Shown here piece by piece: positions 1 to 10,009 of a DNA stretch of 64,000 nucleotides. The notes under the pieces are model-generated. The model was not told the origin of the DNA and did no database searches. It saw nothing but the letters and a program-made list of their open reading frames with translations. This DNA comes from Verrucomicrobium sp. (GTDB taxonomy: Bacteria > Verrucomicrobiota > Verrucomicrobiia > Methylacidiphilales > UBA1321): the NCBI GenBank assembly GCA_017849585.1, contig JAFIGT010000018.1, forward strand, positions 17,601 to 81,600, in the 5' to 3' direction. A program made the translations under genes and the position numbers. Every line of letters begins with the position of its first letter. Position 1 is the first letter of the stretch.

Positions 1-524
1 AGATACCAGCCCTGGGGACGCACAATCCATTTGTTCGTCCCGGTGGCGTAGGCCTGATCCGTCGTGCCACTAAGCTCCACCACCAGCTTGCCGCGGAAAT
101 TGTAAATCGTCACCCGTGAGGTGGGGAGGAGCACGATCTGTGTGCCGAAAACCACCTTGATCCGTTTCGCGAGCGGGACATCAGTCCCCTTCTTCGTCTT
201 GGCGATGAAAAGCTGGCTGGCTTCGTCGAAGCGCACGCCGGGAAACGGACAGTCGTAGGTCTCGCGATTGGTCACGGCACTTTGCTCCTCCGCATAAGCG
301 CCGGGAGAAAAGACGAGTTGCGCGCGGAACTCTTTTTTCGCCGCATCCCAGACGAGCTTGTGGTCGTCCATGTCCCCGTAGGCCCAGCTTTGGGGCGTTT
401 CGGGACTGATGATCTGGACCTTGACCACTTTCGCGGACGCGGCGGACTTCGGAGTTTGCGCGGACAAAATGCCCGGCAGTAAAAGAACTCCAACCCAGAA
501 CCAACGGAAAAGCGGTCGCATCAT
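1..524 (-). CDS. Secreted hypothetical protein, 3' end outside window
   Basis: Open reading frame on the minus strand starting at the double ATG at 524 and still open at position 1, so about 174 residues are visible and the C-terminus is missing. The N-terminus reads MMRPLFRWFWVGVLLLPG followed by a small-residue ILSAQ stretch, a convincing Sec signal peptide with cleavage near residue 24. The mature part carries no family motif I recognise; it is rich in beta-forming stretches such as KVVKVQIISPE and TSRVTIYNFRGKLVVEL. The shorter ORFs in other frames here are shadows. It lies 11 bp downstream of the CPBP protease gene on the same strand and could be co-transcribed. Function unknown. Confidence 0.6.
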   Translation of the reverse strand, partial: MMRPLFRWFWVGVLLLPGILSAQTPKSAASAKVVKVQIISPETPQSWAYGDMDDHKLVWDAAKKEFRAQLVFSPGAYAEEQSAVTNRETYDCPFPGVRFDEASQLFIAKTKKGTDVPLAKRIKVVFGTQIVLLPTSRVTIYNFRGKLVVELSGTTDQAYATGTNKWIVRPQGWY

Positions 525-535
525 GGGCGCAGTTT

Positions 536-1246
536 TTACCAAAAGTACCAGCGTTGCGACACCAAAACGTAAGCGCCGAGTAACAAATTCGTGACGCCGT
601 GGGCGATCATGACCGCGCCGAGGCTCTTGGTGCGGATGAACCACCAACCGTAGAGCACACCGACCGCGAGGCCGAGCGGCCATTGCACCCCATGAACACA
701 AGCAAAGGCGACCGTGGTGACGGCAAAGGAAAAGAATCCGTAGGTGCCCATGGGCACTTTCTCGAAGTTGTCATTGATGACGTCCTTCTGCGTCTCGGGA
801 ATCAGAAAGCGCATGAGGAAGCCGCGCCAGAAGAGTTCCTCCATGATCGGCACGACAATCGTCGCGCCGAGAATGCGGAACGCGGCGAGTCCAGCGACCA
901 TTTCCCAACCCCAACCCGAGTCCTTGAAGAGGAACGGATTGAAGCCCTTGGTCAACTCCTCCGCGGTGCGCTTGATCAGGACGAAATCGAGTCCGACCCA
1001 GATCACGCAAGCGATGGCCCCGATGGCGGCCGACTGCCAGATGATCGGTTTGGTGAGCGGACCGAACTCGGGGAAGCGCCTCCAGAGGAGCACGAGGACC
1101 ATGCCAACGCAAAAGGTCTTGATCGGATAGACGATGTAGACCGCGCGCGGGTCGAGCGATTCCAGCCAGAGGAAAAAACCGAATAAAAAGAACGGCGCGA
1201 AATAGGGGAAAATCGGGTCACTCGAAAGCTGCTTCCAAAACTTCAT
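536..1246 (-). CDS. CPBP family intramembrane metalloprotease
   Basis: A 236-residue multi-pass membrane protein. The CPBP (Abi/CAAX protease) signature is visible: EELFWRG at residues 136-142 supplies the glutamate pair and arginine, His185 lies in FACVHG, and a second histidine and asparagine lie in HGVTN at 216-220. These residues form the intramembrane active site in the family. Hydrophobic segments lie near 12-30, 40-56, 72-92, 115-135, 168-185 and 190-230. The general form resembles the CAAX-protease-related proteins often found in genomes with PEP-CTERM/exosortase sorting, and two PEP-CTERM proteins occur later in this window, but that link is an inference. The alternative is a general membrane proteolysis role. 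Confidence 0.85.
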   Translation of the reverse strand: MKFWKQLSSDPIFPYFAPFFLFGFFLWLESLDPRAVYIVYPIKTFCVGMVLVLLWRRFPEFGPLTKPIIWQSAAIGAIACVIWVGLDFVLIKRTAEELTKGFNPFLFKDSGWGWEMVAGLAAFRILGATIVVPIMEELFWRGFLMRFLIPETQKDVINDNFEKVPMGTYGFFSFAVTTVAFACVHGVQWPLGLAVGVLYGWWFIRTKSLGAVMIAHGVTNLLLGAYVLVSQRWYFW

Positions 1247-1329
1247 GACAGGGGTCCTTGATTGAGGGAGGAATTTTTGACGAAATTAACGGAATTTACG
1301 AAATGAGGGAAAGACTTTAAAACAGGATT

Positions 1330-3816
<2,487 letters not shown>

Positions 3817-3933
3817 GGAATGGAGGGAGCGGTTATCAATACCACCGATCCCGGCTCGCGGCAATAACCGAACTCCCGCTTACCAGTTGAAAAATTCCAA
3901 ATCGCGGCGATGATAGGAGCCATCCTTTTCATC

Positions 3934-4641
3934 ATGAAGAAATCTCCCGCGACGAAACCCGCCTTTGTGGATCTCGGCTTTGCCAAGGTCGATCTCCAGC
4001 GCCGCCACCGGCAGGGCCATGGCGAGGTCATTTTCGCCCCCGGCAAGACCGCCGCGCAGATCACCGCCATCGCCCGGGAATTGGTCAAGCGCGAGGGGTT
4101 CGCCCTCGTCTCCCGCATCGATCCGGCCCAAGCCCGCGCCGTGCGCAAAAGCTTCCGCAAATCGGTCTGGCACGAAACCGCGCGGATTCTCACCATCGGC
4201 CAGCAAAAGATTGCCCCCCTGCCCGGCTTTGTGGCCGTGCTGTGCGCCGGGACGAGTGATCTGCCGGTCGCGGAGGAAGCGGCCGTGACAGCCGAGTCGT
4301 TCGGCCAGCCGGTGAAACGGATCTACGACGTCGGCGTGGCGGGACTGCATCGTCTCCTCGCGCATGAGGACGGCCTGCGCGATGCCCGCGTGCTCATTGT
4401 CGTCGCCGGAATGGAAGGCGCGTTGCCGAGCGTGGTCGCGGGACTCGTCGATCGCCCTGTCATCGCGGTGCCGACCAGCGTCGGATACGGTGCCAGCTTT
4501 GGCGGTGTGGCGGCGTTGCTCGGGATGCTCAACTCCTGCGGGTCGGGGGTCACCGTCGTGAATATTGATAATGGATTTGGCGCGGCCTTCGCGGCGGTGC
4601 AGATCAACCGGCTTTCTCTTCAAACACCTCAACACTCATGA
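3934..4641 (+). CDS. larB: Nickel pincer cofactor biosynthesis protein LarB
   Basis: About 235 residues related to the PurE carboxylase fold. LarB carboxylates and hydrolyses nicotinic acid adenine dinucleotide to start synthesis of the nickel-pincer cofactor used by lactate racemase and relatives. Visible hallmarks are DLGFAKVDLQRRHRQGHGEVIFAPGKT near the start, the VLCAGTSDLPVAEEAA segment, and the C-terminal VVAGMEGALPSVVAGLV...VPTSVGYG typical of the AIR-carboxylase-like core. The ATG at 3910 is an alternative start adding eight residues; I chose 3934 because the extra residues look non-coding. The stop overlaps the larC start by four bases (ATGA), implying translational coupling. No larE or larA is in the window. 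Confidence 0.93.
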   Translation: MKKSPATKPAFVDLGFAKVDLQRRHRQGHGEVIFAPGKTAAQITAIARELVKREGFALVSRIDPAQARAVRKSFRKSVWHETARILTIGQQKIAPLPGFVAVLCAGTSDLPVAEEAAVTAESFGQPVKRIYDVGVAGLHRLLAHEDGLRDARVLIVVAGMEGALPSVVAGLVDRPVIAVPTSVGYGASFGGVAALLGMLNSCGSGVTVVNIDNGFGAAFAAVQINRLSLQTPQHS

Positions 4642-6032
4642 AAACGCTCTATTTCAATTGTTTTTCCGGTGCCAGCGGCGACATGCTCGTCGGCTCGCTG
4701 ATCGATCTCGGCGTGAAACTTTCCGCCATTGAATGGGAACTCGGAAAGCTCGAGTTGCCGGACAAATTTCATCTCCACGCCAATCGCGACCAGCGCCAGA
4801 ACGTGACCGGAATCAAGTTCACCGTGCACGACGAATCGACACACCAATGCTGCGGTCACGATCATGGGCACGACCACGGCCACAGTCACGAGCACGAACA
4901 CCAGCATGCGGAACACTCCCATTCCCACCCGCATGAACACGCGCACGGGGCTGAGCATTCCCATGATCACGAGCACGCGCACGAAGACGCCGACGACGGC
5001 AGCGAGTTCATCCACGAGCAAGGCCACGCACACAGTCATGAACACGGGCATGCACACACCCATGGGCGTAATCACGATGAGATCCGCAAGCTGATCACCG
5101 ACAGCGCGCTCTCCGATTTCGTGAAGCAACGCGCCCTCGCGGTTTTCCAACGCATCGCGGTGGTCGAAGGCAAGATCCACGGCGTCGCGCCGGAGAAGGT
5201 CACCTTCCACGAAGTCGGTGCGCTCGATTCGATCATCGACATCATCAGCTTCTGCGTCGGCATCGAGAAACTCGGCCGGCCCCGCGTGCTGGCGAGTCCG
5301 CTGGTTGAAGGCACCGGCTGGGTCGATTGCGCGCACGGCCGCTTTCCGGTTCCTTCCACCGCCACGCTGGAACTGCTCGCGGGCATTCCGCTGACGCAGG
5401 TCGACGAACCGCATGAGCTCCTCACCCCGACCGGTGCGGCGTTGCTGGCCGAGTTCGCCGAAGAGTTCGCGCCGATGCAGGGATTGAAGACCGAAAAAGT
5501 CGGCTACGGTCTCGGCACGCGCCATTTGAAATCCCGCCCCAACGTGGTCCGCGCGATTCTCGGTGAAGTGGTGGAAGCGTCCACCTCCGCTGCGGAAGAA
5601 CAGGACACGATTGTTGTGCTCGAGACGAATCTCGACGATCTGCCGGGCGAGTTGATCGGCGACGCGCAGGAAAAGCTGTTCGCCGCCGGAGCGCTCGATG
5701 TGTTTTATCAACCGATCCAGATGAAGAAAAACCGGCCCGGCGTGTTGCTCTCCGTGCTCGCCTCGCCCGCCGATGCGGACAAACTGGCCGATTTGATTCT
5801 CACGCACACCTCCGCCTTCGGTGTGCGTCGCACGACCGCCGAGCGCGCGAAATTGCGCCGCGAGATCAAGACGGTGACAACGCCGTTCGGCGCGGTGGAA
5901 GTGAAGCTCGGTTATCGGGGAGACAAGCTCGTGCAAGTTGCGCCCGAATTTGAATCAGCCCGCAAGATTGCCGACGCAAAAAATGTGCCGTTGCAAAAAG
6001 TGTACGATGCCGCGCGGCAGGCAATCAGCTAA
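4638..6032 (+). CDS. larC: Nickel pincer cofactor biosynthesis protein LarC
   Basis: A 464-residue protein starting MKTLYFNCFSGASGDMLVGS, the typical LarC N-terminus. LarC inserts nickel into the pyridinium bis-thiocarboxylate cofactor in a CTP-dependent step. Residues 74-146 are an extreme histidine-rich tract made of HDHGH, HSHEH and HAHTH runs with Asp and Glu, very likely a nickel store or delivery segment. In Lactobacillus the protein is made by a programmed frameshift joining LarC1 and LarC2; here both halves lie in one continuous frame. It overlaps larB by four bases and is followed 17 bp later by a dehydrogenase gene. Confidence 0.95.
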   Translation: MKTLYFNCFSGASGDMLVGSLIDLGVKLSAIEWELGKLELPDKFHLHANRDQRQNVTGIKFTVHDESTHQCCGHDHGHDHGHSHEHEHQHAEHSHSHPHEHAHGAEHSHDHEHAHEDADDGSEFIHEQGHAHSHEHGHAHTHGRNHDEIRKLITDSALSDFVKQRALAVFQRIAVVEGKIHGVAPEKVTFHEVGALDSIIDIISFCVGIEKLGRPRVLASPLVEGTGWVDCAHGRFPVPSTATLELLAGIPLTQVDEPHELLTPTGAALLAEFAEEFAPMQGLKTEKVGYGLGTRHLKSRPNVVRAILGEVVEASTSAAEEQDTIVVLETNLDDLPGELIGDAQEKLFAAGALDVFYQPIQMKKNRPGVLLSVLASPADADKLADLILTHTSAFGVRRTTAERAKLRREIKTVTTPFGAVEVKLGYRGDKLVQVAPEFESARKIADAKNVPLQKVYDAARQAIS

Positions 6033-6049
6033 CTGATTTCACTACCACT

Positions 6050-6931
6050 ATGAAACCCACCATCGCGTTTGTCGGAGTCGGTCGCATGGGCGCCAACATG
6101 GCGCGCCGTTTGAAAGATCAGGGCTACACGGTCACCGCCGTGTATGATGTGCAGGCACCGTCGGCCGTGGAACTCGCCGGGGAGCTTTCGTGTACGGCGG
6201 CCACCACACTCGCGGAAGTCACAGCTGCGGCCGACGCCATCATCACAGTCGTGACCGACGATGCGGCGATGCGGAACATCTTCACCAACGCGACGGACAA
6301 CCTGCTCGTGAACGCGAAGGGCAAGACCTTCCTCAATTGCGCGACGGTGACGCCGTCGTTGCATGTGGAGATCGAAGCGCTCGCCGCGAAAGCCGGGGCC
6401 GCGTCGCTCGAGGCGTGCATGGCATCAAGCATCACCCAGGCACGCGAAGGCACGCTCTATTTGATGTGCGCGGGCAAAGAGAGCGTCTTTGAAAATGTGA
6501 AACCCGTGCTCACGTCACTGAGCGCGTCGCTACGGTACATCGGTGCCGCCGGAACCGCCGCGCAGGTGAAAGCGCTGGTGAACATGGTGATGAATATCAA
6601 CACGGCGGGACTGGCGGAAGGTCTTGGGCTGGGCCACGCGCTTGGGCTCGATCTGACCATGCTGCGCGAAGTGTTTTCCCAAACTGGCGCGGCGTCGCGC
6701 GTGCTCGTCACCGATGGCGAAGATATGCAGAACCGCGATCATACGTGCTTTTTTTCCGCCGCGCATGCCGCAAAGGATTCCGGTATCGCGCTCTCGCTGG
6801 CGCAGGAAGCGAAGCTCACGCTCCCCCTTGCCACCGCAACGAAAGCGCAGTATGACGAGATGGTAAAGCGCGGACTCGGCCAGCTCGACAAGTCGGGTGT
6901 GGCGGAGTTGACGTTCCGAGGGCGCAGTTAA
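6050..6931 (+). CDS. NAD(P)-dependent beta-hydroxyacid dehydrogenase
   Basis: A 293-residue member of the 3-hydroxyisobutyrate dehydrogenase / tartronate semialdehyde reductase family. The N-terminal Rossmann motif is FVGVGRMGANMARRL, the hinge region contains MASSITQAREGTLYLMCAG, and the catalytic lysine segment is AAQVKALVNMVMNINTAGLAEGLGLG. Members oxidise or reduce beta-hydroxyacids with NAD(P). The substrate cannot be told from sequence. It lies 17 bp after larC in the same direction, so it may be co-transcribed; a hydroxyacid enzyme next to nickel-cofactor genes would fit hydroxyacid metabolism, but this is an inference. Confidence 0.88.
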   Translation: MKPTIAFVGVGRMGANMARRLKDQGYTVTAVYDVQAPSAVELAGELSCTAATTLAEVTAAADAIITVVTDDAAMRNIFTNATDNLLVNAKGKTFLNCATVTPSLHVEIEALAAKAGAASLEACMASSITQAREGTLYLMCAGKESVFENVKPVLTSLSASLRYIGAAGTAAQVKALVNMVMNINTAGLAEGLGLGHALGLDLTMLREVFSQTGAASRVLVTDGEDMQNRDHTCFFSAAHAAKDSGIALSLAQEAKLTLPLATATKAQYDEMVKRGLGQLDKSGVAELTFRGRS

Positions 6932-7048
6932 TCCTCGCCAACGGAATAGGGGGAAAAGCTTTCTCGTTTTGAGATTGAACTCGCCACAATTCGCACTAAG
7001 AATTCCAGCCAACGAAGTGCCGCAATAGGCATCGATGGCATATCCACC

Positions 7049-7765
7049 ATGGATCACTTTAAGATCACCCAAGATTTTTTTAACAGCCGGGTCAAACCCA
7101 TTCTCTCCTACTCCAGCCGCCGGAGAATCGACATTCTACTGGACAACGTTGCAGACAAAACGGTATTGGACCTTGGTTGTGTCGAACATCAAGCCGCGAT
7201 TTCCAACAAGACGCAATGGTGGCTGCATTCCTTGATCAAGAAAAAAGCGAAAACCCTGGTGGGTGTCGATTACGATCAAGCTGCCTGTGCGGAACTCAAT
7301 AAAAAGGGCTATGATATCCGCGTTGCGAATGTGGAATCGTTCGACCTGGGCGAAAAATTCGATATCGTCATGTCCGGAGAGTTATTCGAACACTTGACCA
7401 ATCATCGCTCTTTTCTTGAATCGGTTAGGCGTCATCTAAATGAAGAGGGCGTCTGGATTGCCAGCATGCCAAATGGGAATTCGTTTAATTACTTCATGCA
7501 GACTTTAGTATTTGAGCACGAGGTGGACGCTTGGGATCATGCTTCGTTTTTCACCCCGACGACCCTGAGCGTCATGTTGAAAAAATGCGGCTTTACCCCG
7601 GTCAAGATCATCCTCTATCAACCGGATGAGATCTATCATCACGACCGTATTCACCATCGAATTGCAGCCTATCTCTTCAATCGATTCATGCAACTGGTGT
7701 GCATGGTTCGCCCTTGCCTGGCGCGAGGTCTGATTGTCGTCGCAAAAGCCGATCCCAAGACTTGA
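7049..7765 (+). CDS. Class I SAM-dependent methyltransferase
   Basis: A 238-residue protein with SAM-binding motif I VLDLGC at 39-44, the acidic motif II residue in VGVDYD at 71-76, and motif IV-like FDIVMSGELFEHL at 104-115, the UbiG/Methyltransf_23 pattern. The C-terminal part (AWDHASFFTPTTLSVMLKKCGFTP) is typical of methyltransferases acting on sugars or lipid-linked compounds. Base composition is visibly lower in GC than the flanking lar genes, so it may have been acquired. The next gene starts at the GTG five bases after this stop. The substrate is unknown; given the downstream envelope cluster, a surface glycan substrate is possible. Confidence 0.85.
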   Translation: MDHFKITQDFFNSRVKPILSYSSRRRIDILLDNVADKTVLDLGCVEHQAAISNKTQWWLHSLIKKKAKTLVGVDYDQAACAELNKKGYDIRVANVESFDLGEKFDIVMSGELFEHLTNHRSFLESVRRHLNEEGVWIASMPNGNSFNYFMQTLVFEHEVDAWDHASFFTPTTLSVMLKKCGFTPVKIILYQPDEIYHHDRIHHRIAAYLFNRFMQLVCMVRPCLARGLIVVAKADPKT

Positions 7766-7769
7766 AGCA

Positions 7770-8285
7770 GTGCCCCTGCCCACCTTCAACGCCAACGGAC
7801 TGCTGCCCTCGGGCATCCATGATTGCTCGCTCGCCGAGGCGGAAAAGCGGTTCGTCCTGAATCCGCATCGCGCGGAGATGTGGCAGCGGCTGCTGAAATT
7901 CGTCGACTGGACGCGGTCGCTCGATACGTTCGACATCCTGTACCTCGACGGCGGTTACATCAGCGACAAGCCGCGCCCAGAGGACATCGATGTGATCCTG
8001 CAGACGCGGGCGAAGTATGGCACCGAAGCGCTGGAGAGCATGACGCCGTTTTTCCTGAAGGGACTCGATACGATTTTCTCCGAGTACGGGGTGCATCTCC
8101 ATTTCTGGAGCGAGGGATTTCCCGGCGGCATCCACGATTTCCGGCTCTTCTTTCAATACGTGCGCCCGCAGGACGCCGCGCCTCGTGGTCTCGCTCCCGG
8201 CGCGACCAAGGGCATTCTGCGCGTGCAGTTCAACGGACGCACGGCCCCCTTGCCGCAACGCGAACTGGCGGAGGCGTCCTCATGA
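7770..8285 (+). CDS. DUF6932 family, nucleotidyltransferase-like protein
   Basis: A 171-residue protein. I chose the GTG at 7770 because it falls just after the previous stop and the family begins at the PLPTFNANGLLPSGIHD motif; a TTG at 7734 would overlap the methyltransferase. The central YLDGGYISDKPRPEDIDVIL has the form of a minimal nucleotidyltransferase signature: a Gly pair at 61-62 and Asp72-x-Asp74. The HLHFW and HDFRLFFQYVR stretches toward the end are also typical of this family as I remember it. Its last four bases overlap the next ATG, so the two genes are translationally coupled. Function is not established; a toxin-like or regulatory nucleotide-transfer role is an inference. 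Confidence 0.7.
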   Translation: MPLPTFNANGLLPSGIHDCSLAEAEKRFVLNPHRAEMWQRLLKFVDWTRSLDTFDILYLDGGYISDKPRPEDIDVILQTRAKYGTEALESMTPFFLKGLDTIFSEYGVHLHFWSEGFPGGIHDFRLFFQYVRPQDAAPRGLAPGATKGILRVQFNGRTAPLPQRELAEASS

Positions 8286-9238
8286 CCTGGCGCAAGAATC
8301 TCGATCAGCAAGCGCGCCGATTGCACCAGCAGATCGCCGCGACGCAACGGCTCGTGCTCGATGCGGGCGGCAGCGAGGAACAGCTCACCCAGGCGTGCGC
8401 GCCCTATTATCAACTCCTCGACCGGCTCTATACGGAGGATCTTCCCCTCGCCAACGCGATGGACGACTCCGATCTGCTCCTGCACCTCGACGGGTCGGGA
8501 CTGCAGACGGTCAATCCCCGGCTCTCCCTCGTCGCGGGTGTTTTTGGCGACGTGCGCAAACAGGTCAGCACGATGATTAAAACGCTGGCCGGGGCGATGC
8601 ACGAAACCCTGACGCTACCGAAAGAGATCGACCTCGGCCTCTGTTCGTTCGCGCGGGGCAGTCTCTACCTCGGCTTCAGCCTGCCCGAGCCGGGCGAGAA
8701 TTATAAATTCCTGAGCGGCGATCCTCTCGTCGCCGCGAGCCGCGAGGCGTTGCACACCATCGGCGCACTCACGGGCGATCTCGACCGCACTGACGCCTAC
8801 GAAAAAGTCGCCCACGATTTCCCCGATCCGTTGCTGCGCGATGCGGGGCTCACCGCCGTCGCCCACCTCGCTCCCTCGGGTCGACGCGGTATCGAGACTG
8901 TCGATCTCACCGGCAATTGTCTCCCCGACAAGCGCTGGCGACATCTCACGCTCGACACCCGGCAGCGAGTCAAGACGTGGCTCGACAAGCCGGTGCTCGG
9001 CACGGAATCGGTCACGCTTGTGGGGACGGTGCGCGAAATCGACCTCGACGCCCGCCGCATTGAATTGCGCCAGATCGAGAGCAAAGAGCTGACCTCCCTG
9101 CGAGGTATTTATCCGGCCGGGTACGACCGCACGGCCAAGTCGTGGATCGATCGCCGCGTGCGGCTTACTGGCAGAGTGGAGTCGTTTCAAGGGAAACCCC
9201 GCCTCATGCAAGTCGGCCAACTCGACGTTATCGGTTAA
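8282..9238 (+). CDS. Hypothetical protein, partner of the DUF6932 gene
   Basis: A 318-residue protein starting at the ATG that overlaps the DUF6932 stop; the longer in-frame ORF from 7823 is a shadow of the upstream gene. The first 50 residues (NLDQQARRLHQQIAATQ) look helical and possibly coiled. The middle has SRLSLVAGVFGDVRKQVSTMIKTLAGAM and IDLGLCSFARGSLYLGF. The last 80 residues have an alternating strand pattern (VTLVGTVREIDLDARRIELRQI, RRVRLTGRVESFQGKPRLMQV) that could be an OB-like or small barrel domain. I do not recognise the family. The four-base overlap with the nucleotidyltransferase-like gene argues for joint function. Confidence 0.75.
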   Translation: MTWRKNLDQQARRLHQQIAATQRLVLDAGGSEEQLTQACAPYYQLLDRLYTEDLPLANAMDDSDLLLHLDGSGLQTVNPRLSLVAGVFGDVRKQVSTMIKTLAGAMHETLTLPKEIDLGLCSFARGSLYLGFSLPEPGENYKFLSGDPLVAASREALHTIGALTGDLDRTDAYEKVAHDFPDPLLRDAGLTAVAHLAPSGRRGIETVDLTGNCLPDKRWRHLTLDTRQRVKTWLDKPVLGTESVTLVGTVREIDLDARRIELRQIESKELTSLRGIYPAGYDRTAKSWIDRRVRLTGRVESFQGKPRLMQVGQLDVIG

Positions 9239-9295
9239 TTCACACCCCAAAAACGGCCATGGACATGCCGCGATGCACCCTCTAGGATCACGATT

Positions 9296-10009
9296 ATGTC
9301 CGATCCGGATTCCACAGAACCCGTGCCGTCGCCTTTTGAATTGCCGCCGCTTGCCCAGTTGGGCGCGGTGACTGGACGCTTTGTCCATGATCTGGCCAAT
9401 GACATTTCCAGCGCCGCAACGCTGATGACACTCATCGCCGAACCCGACAGCGGCAGCGCTCCCGCCAAGGAGGATCTCGACGAACTCAACGCCGCGCTCG
9501 AACGCGCTGTGACCCAGATCCATCATTTCGGTGCCACCGTCCGTTCGCTACGCCCCGCTCCCGAACCGGTGCCCTACGCCCATATCGAGCCGCCGATCCG
9601 GGCGCTCTGCACCCACTACGGACTGACCTTGACCGTCGGTCCAGAGCTGCTTCCCGACACCCCCGTGCTGTGCCATCCCACGTGGTTGCTCCACTGCCTC
9701 GACTACGCCGCGCGGCTGCATCCCTCCCCCGAAACGCGAGTGACGATCACCCTCGTTCCCGCCAAATCCGTCACGCCCCCGGTGGATTTCTATTCCATCG
9801 ACAAGCCAAGCCACCTGTTCAGCGTCGTCTTTACCTTTCCCGCCGGGACCTCCATCCCCGCGCTGAATGAAAAGAAAACGGAGAACCAACCCTACTTCAT
9901 CACGCACGAACTGCTGCGCCACATGCGGGGATTTCTCCTGCAAACAAACGCTGCGGGCACCCTTGAATTGGGACTGTATTTGAGCTCGGCGGCAGTTTCC
10001 CCCGCCTGA
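9296..10009 (+). CDS. Histidine-kinase-like dimerisation/phosphotransfer protein
   Basis: A 237-residue soluble protein. The segment QLGAVTGRFVHDLANDISSAATLM places His31 in an H-box of the HDLxN form seen in histidine kinase DHp domains and in ChpT-type phosphotransferases. It is followed by a second long helix (ELNAALERAVTQIHHFGATVRSL), together a plausible four-helix dimer. The C-terminal 120 residues resemble a degraded HATPase fold, but I see no clear N, G1 or G2 nucleotide-binding box. This makes a phosphotransfer protein or inactive kinase more likely than an active kinase. Its TGA overlaps the ATG of the next gene (TGATG), linking it to the membrane protein downstream. Confidence 0.6.
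   Translation: MSDPDSTEPVPSPFELPPLAQLGAVTGRFVHDLANDISSAATLMTLIAEPDSGSAPAKEDLDELNAALERAVTQIHHFGATVRSLRPAPEPVPYAHIEPPIRALCTHYGLTLTVGPELLPDTPVLCHPTWLLHCLDYAARLHPSPETRVTITLVPAKSVTPPVDFYSIDKPSHLFSVVFTFPAGTSIPALNEKKTENQPYFITHELLRHMRGFLLQTNAAGTLELGLYLSSAAVSPA

Noticed and set aside
599..1186. 195-residue ORF on the + strand
   Set aside because: It is an antisense shadow of the CPBP protease gene, rich in charged residues without any motif.
4629..5936. 435-residue ORF antisense to larC
   Set aside because: Produced by the reverse reading of a His-rich, GC-rich gene; larC is unmistakable.
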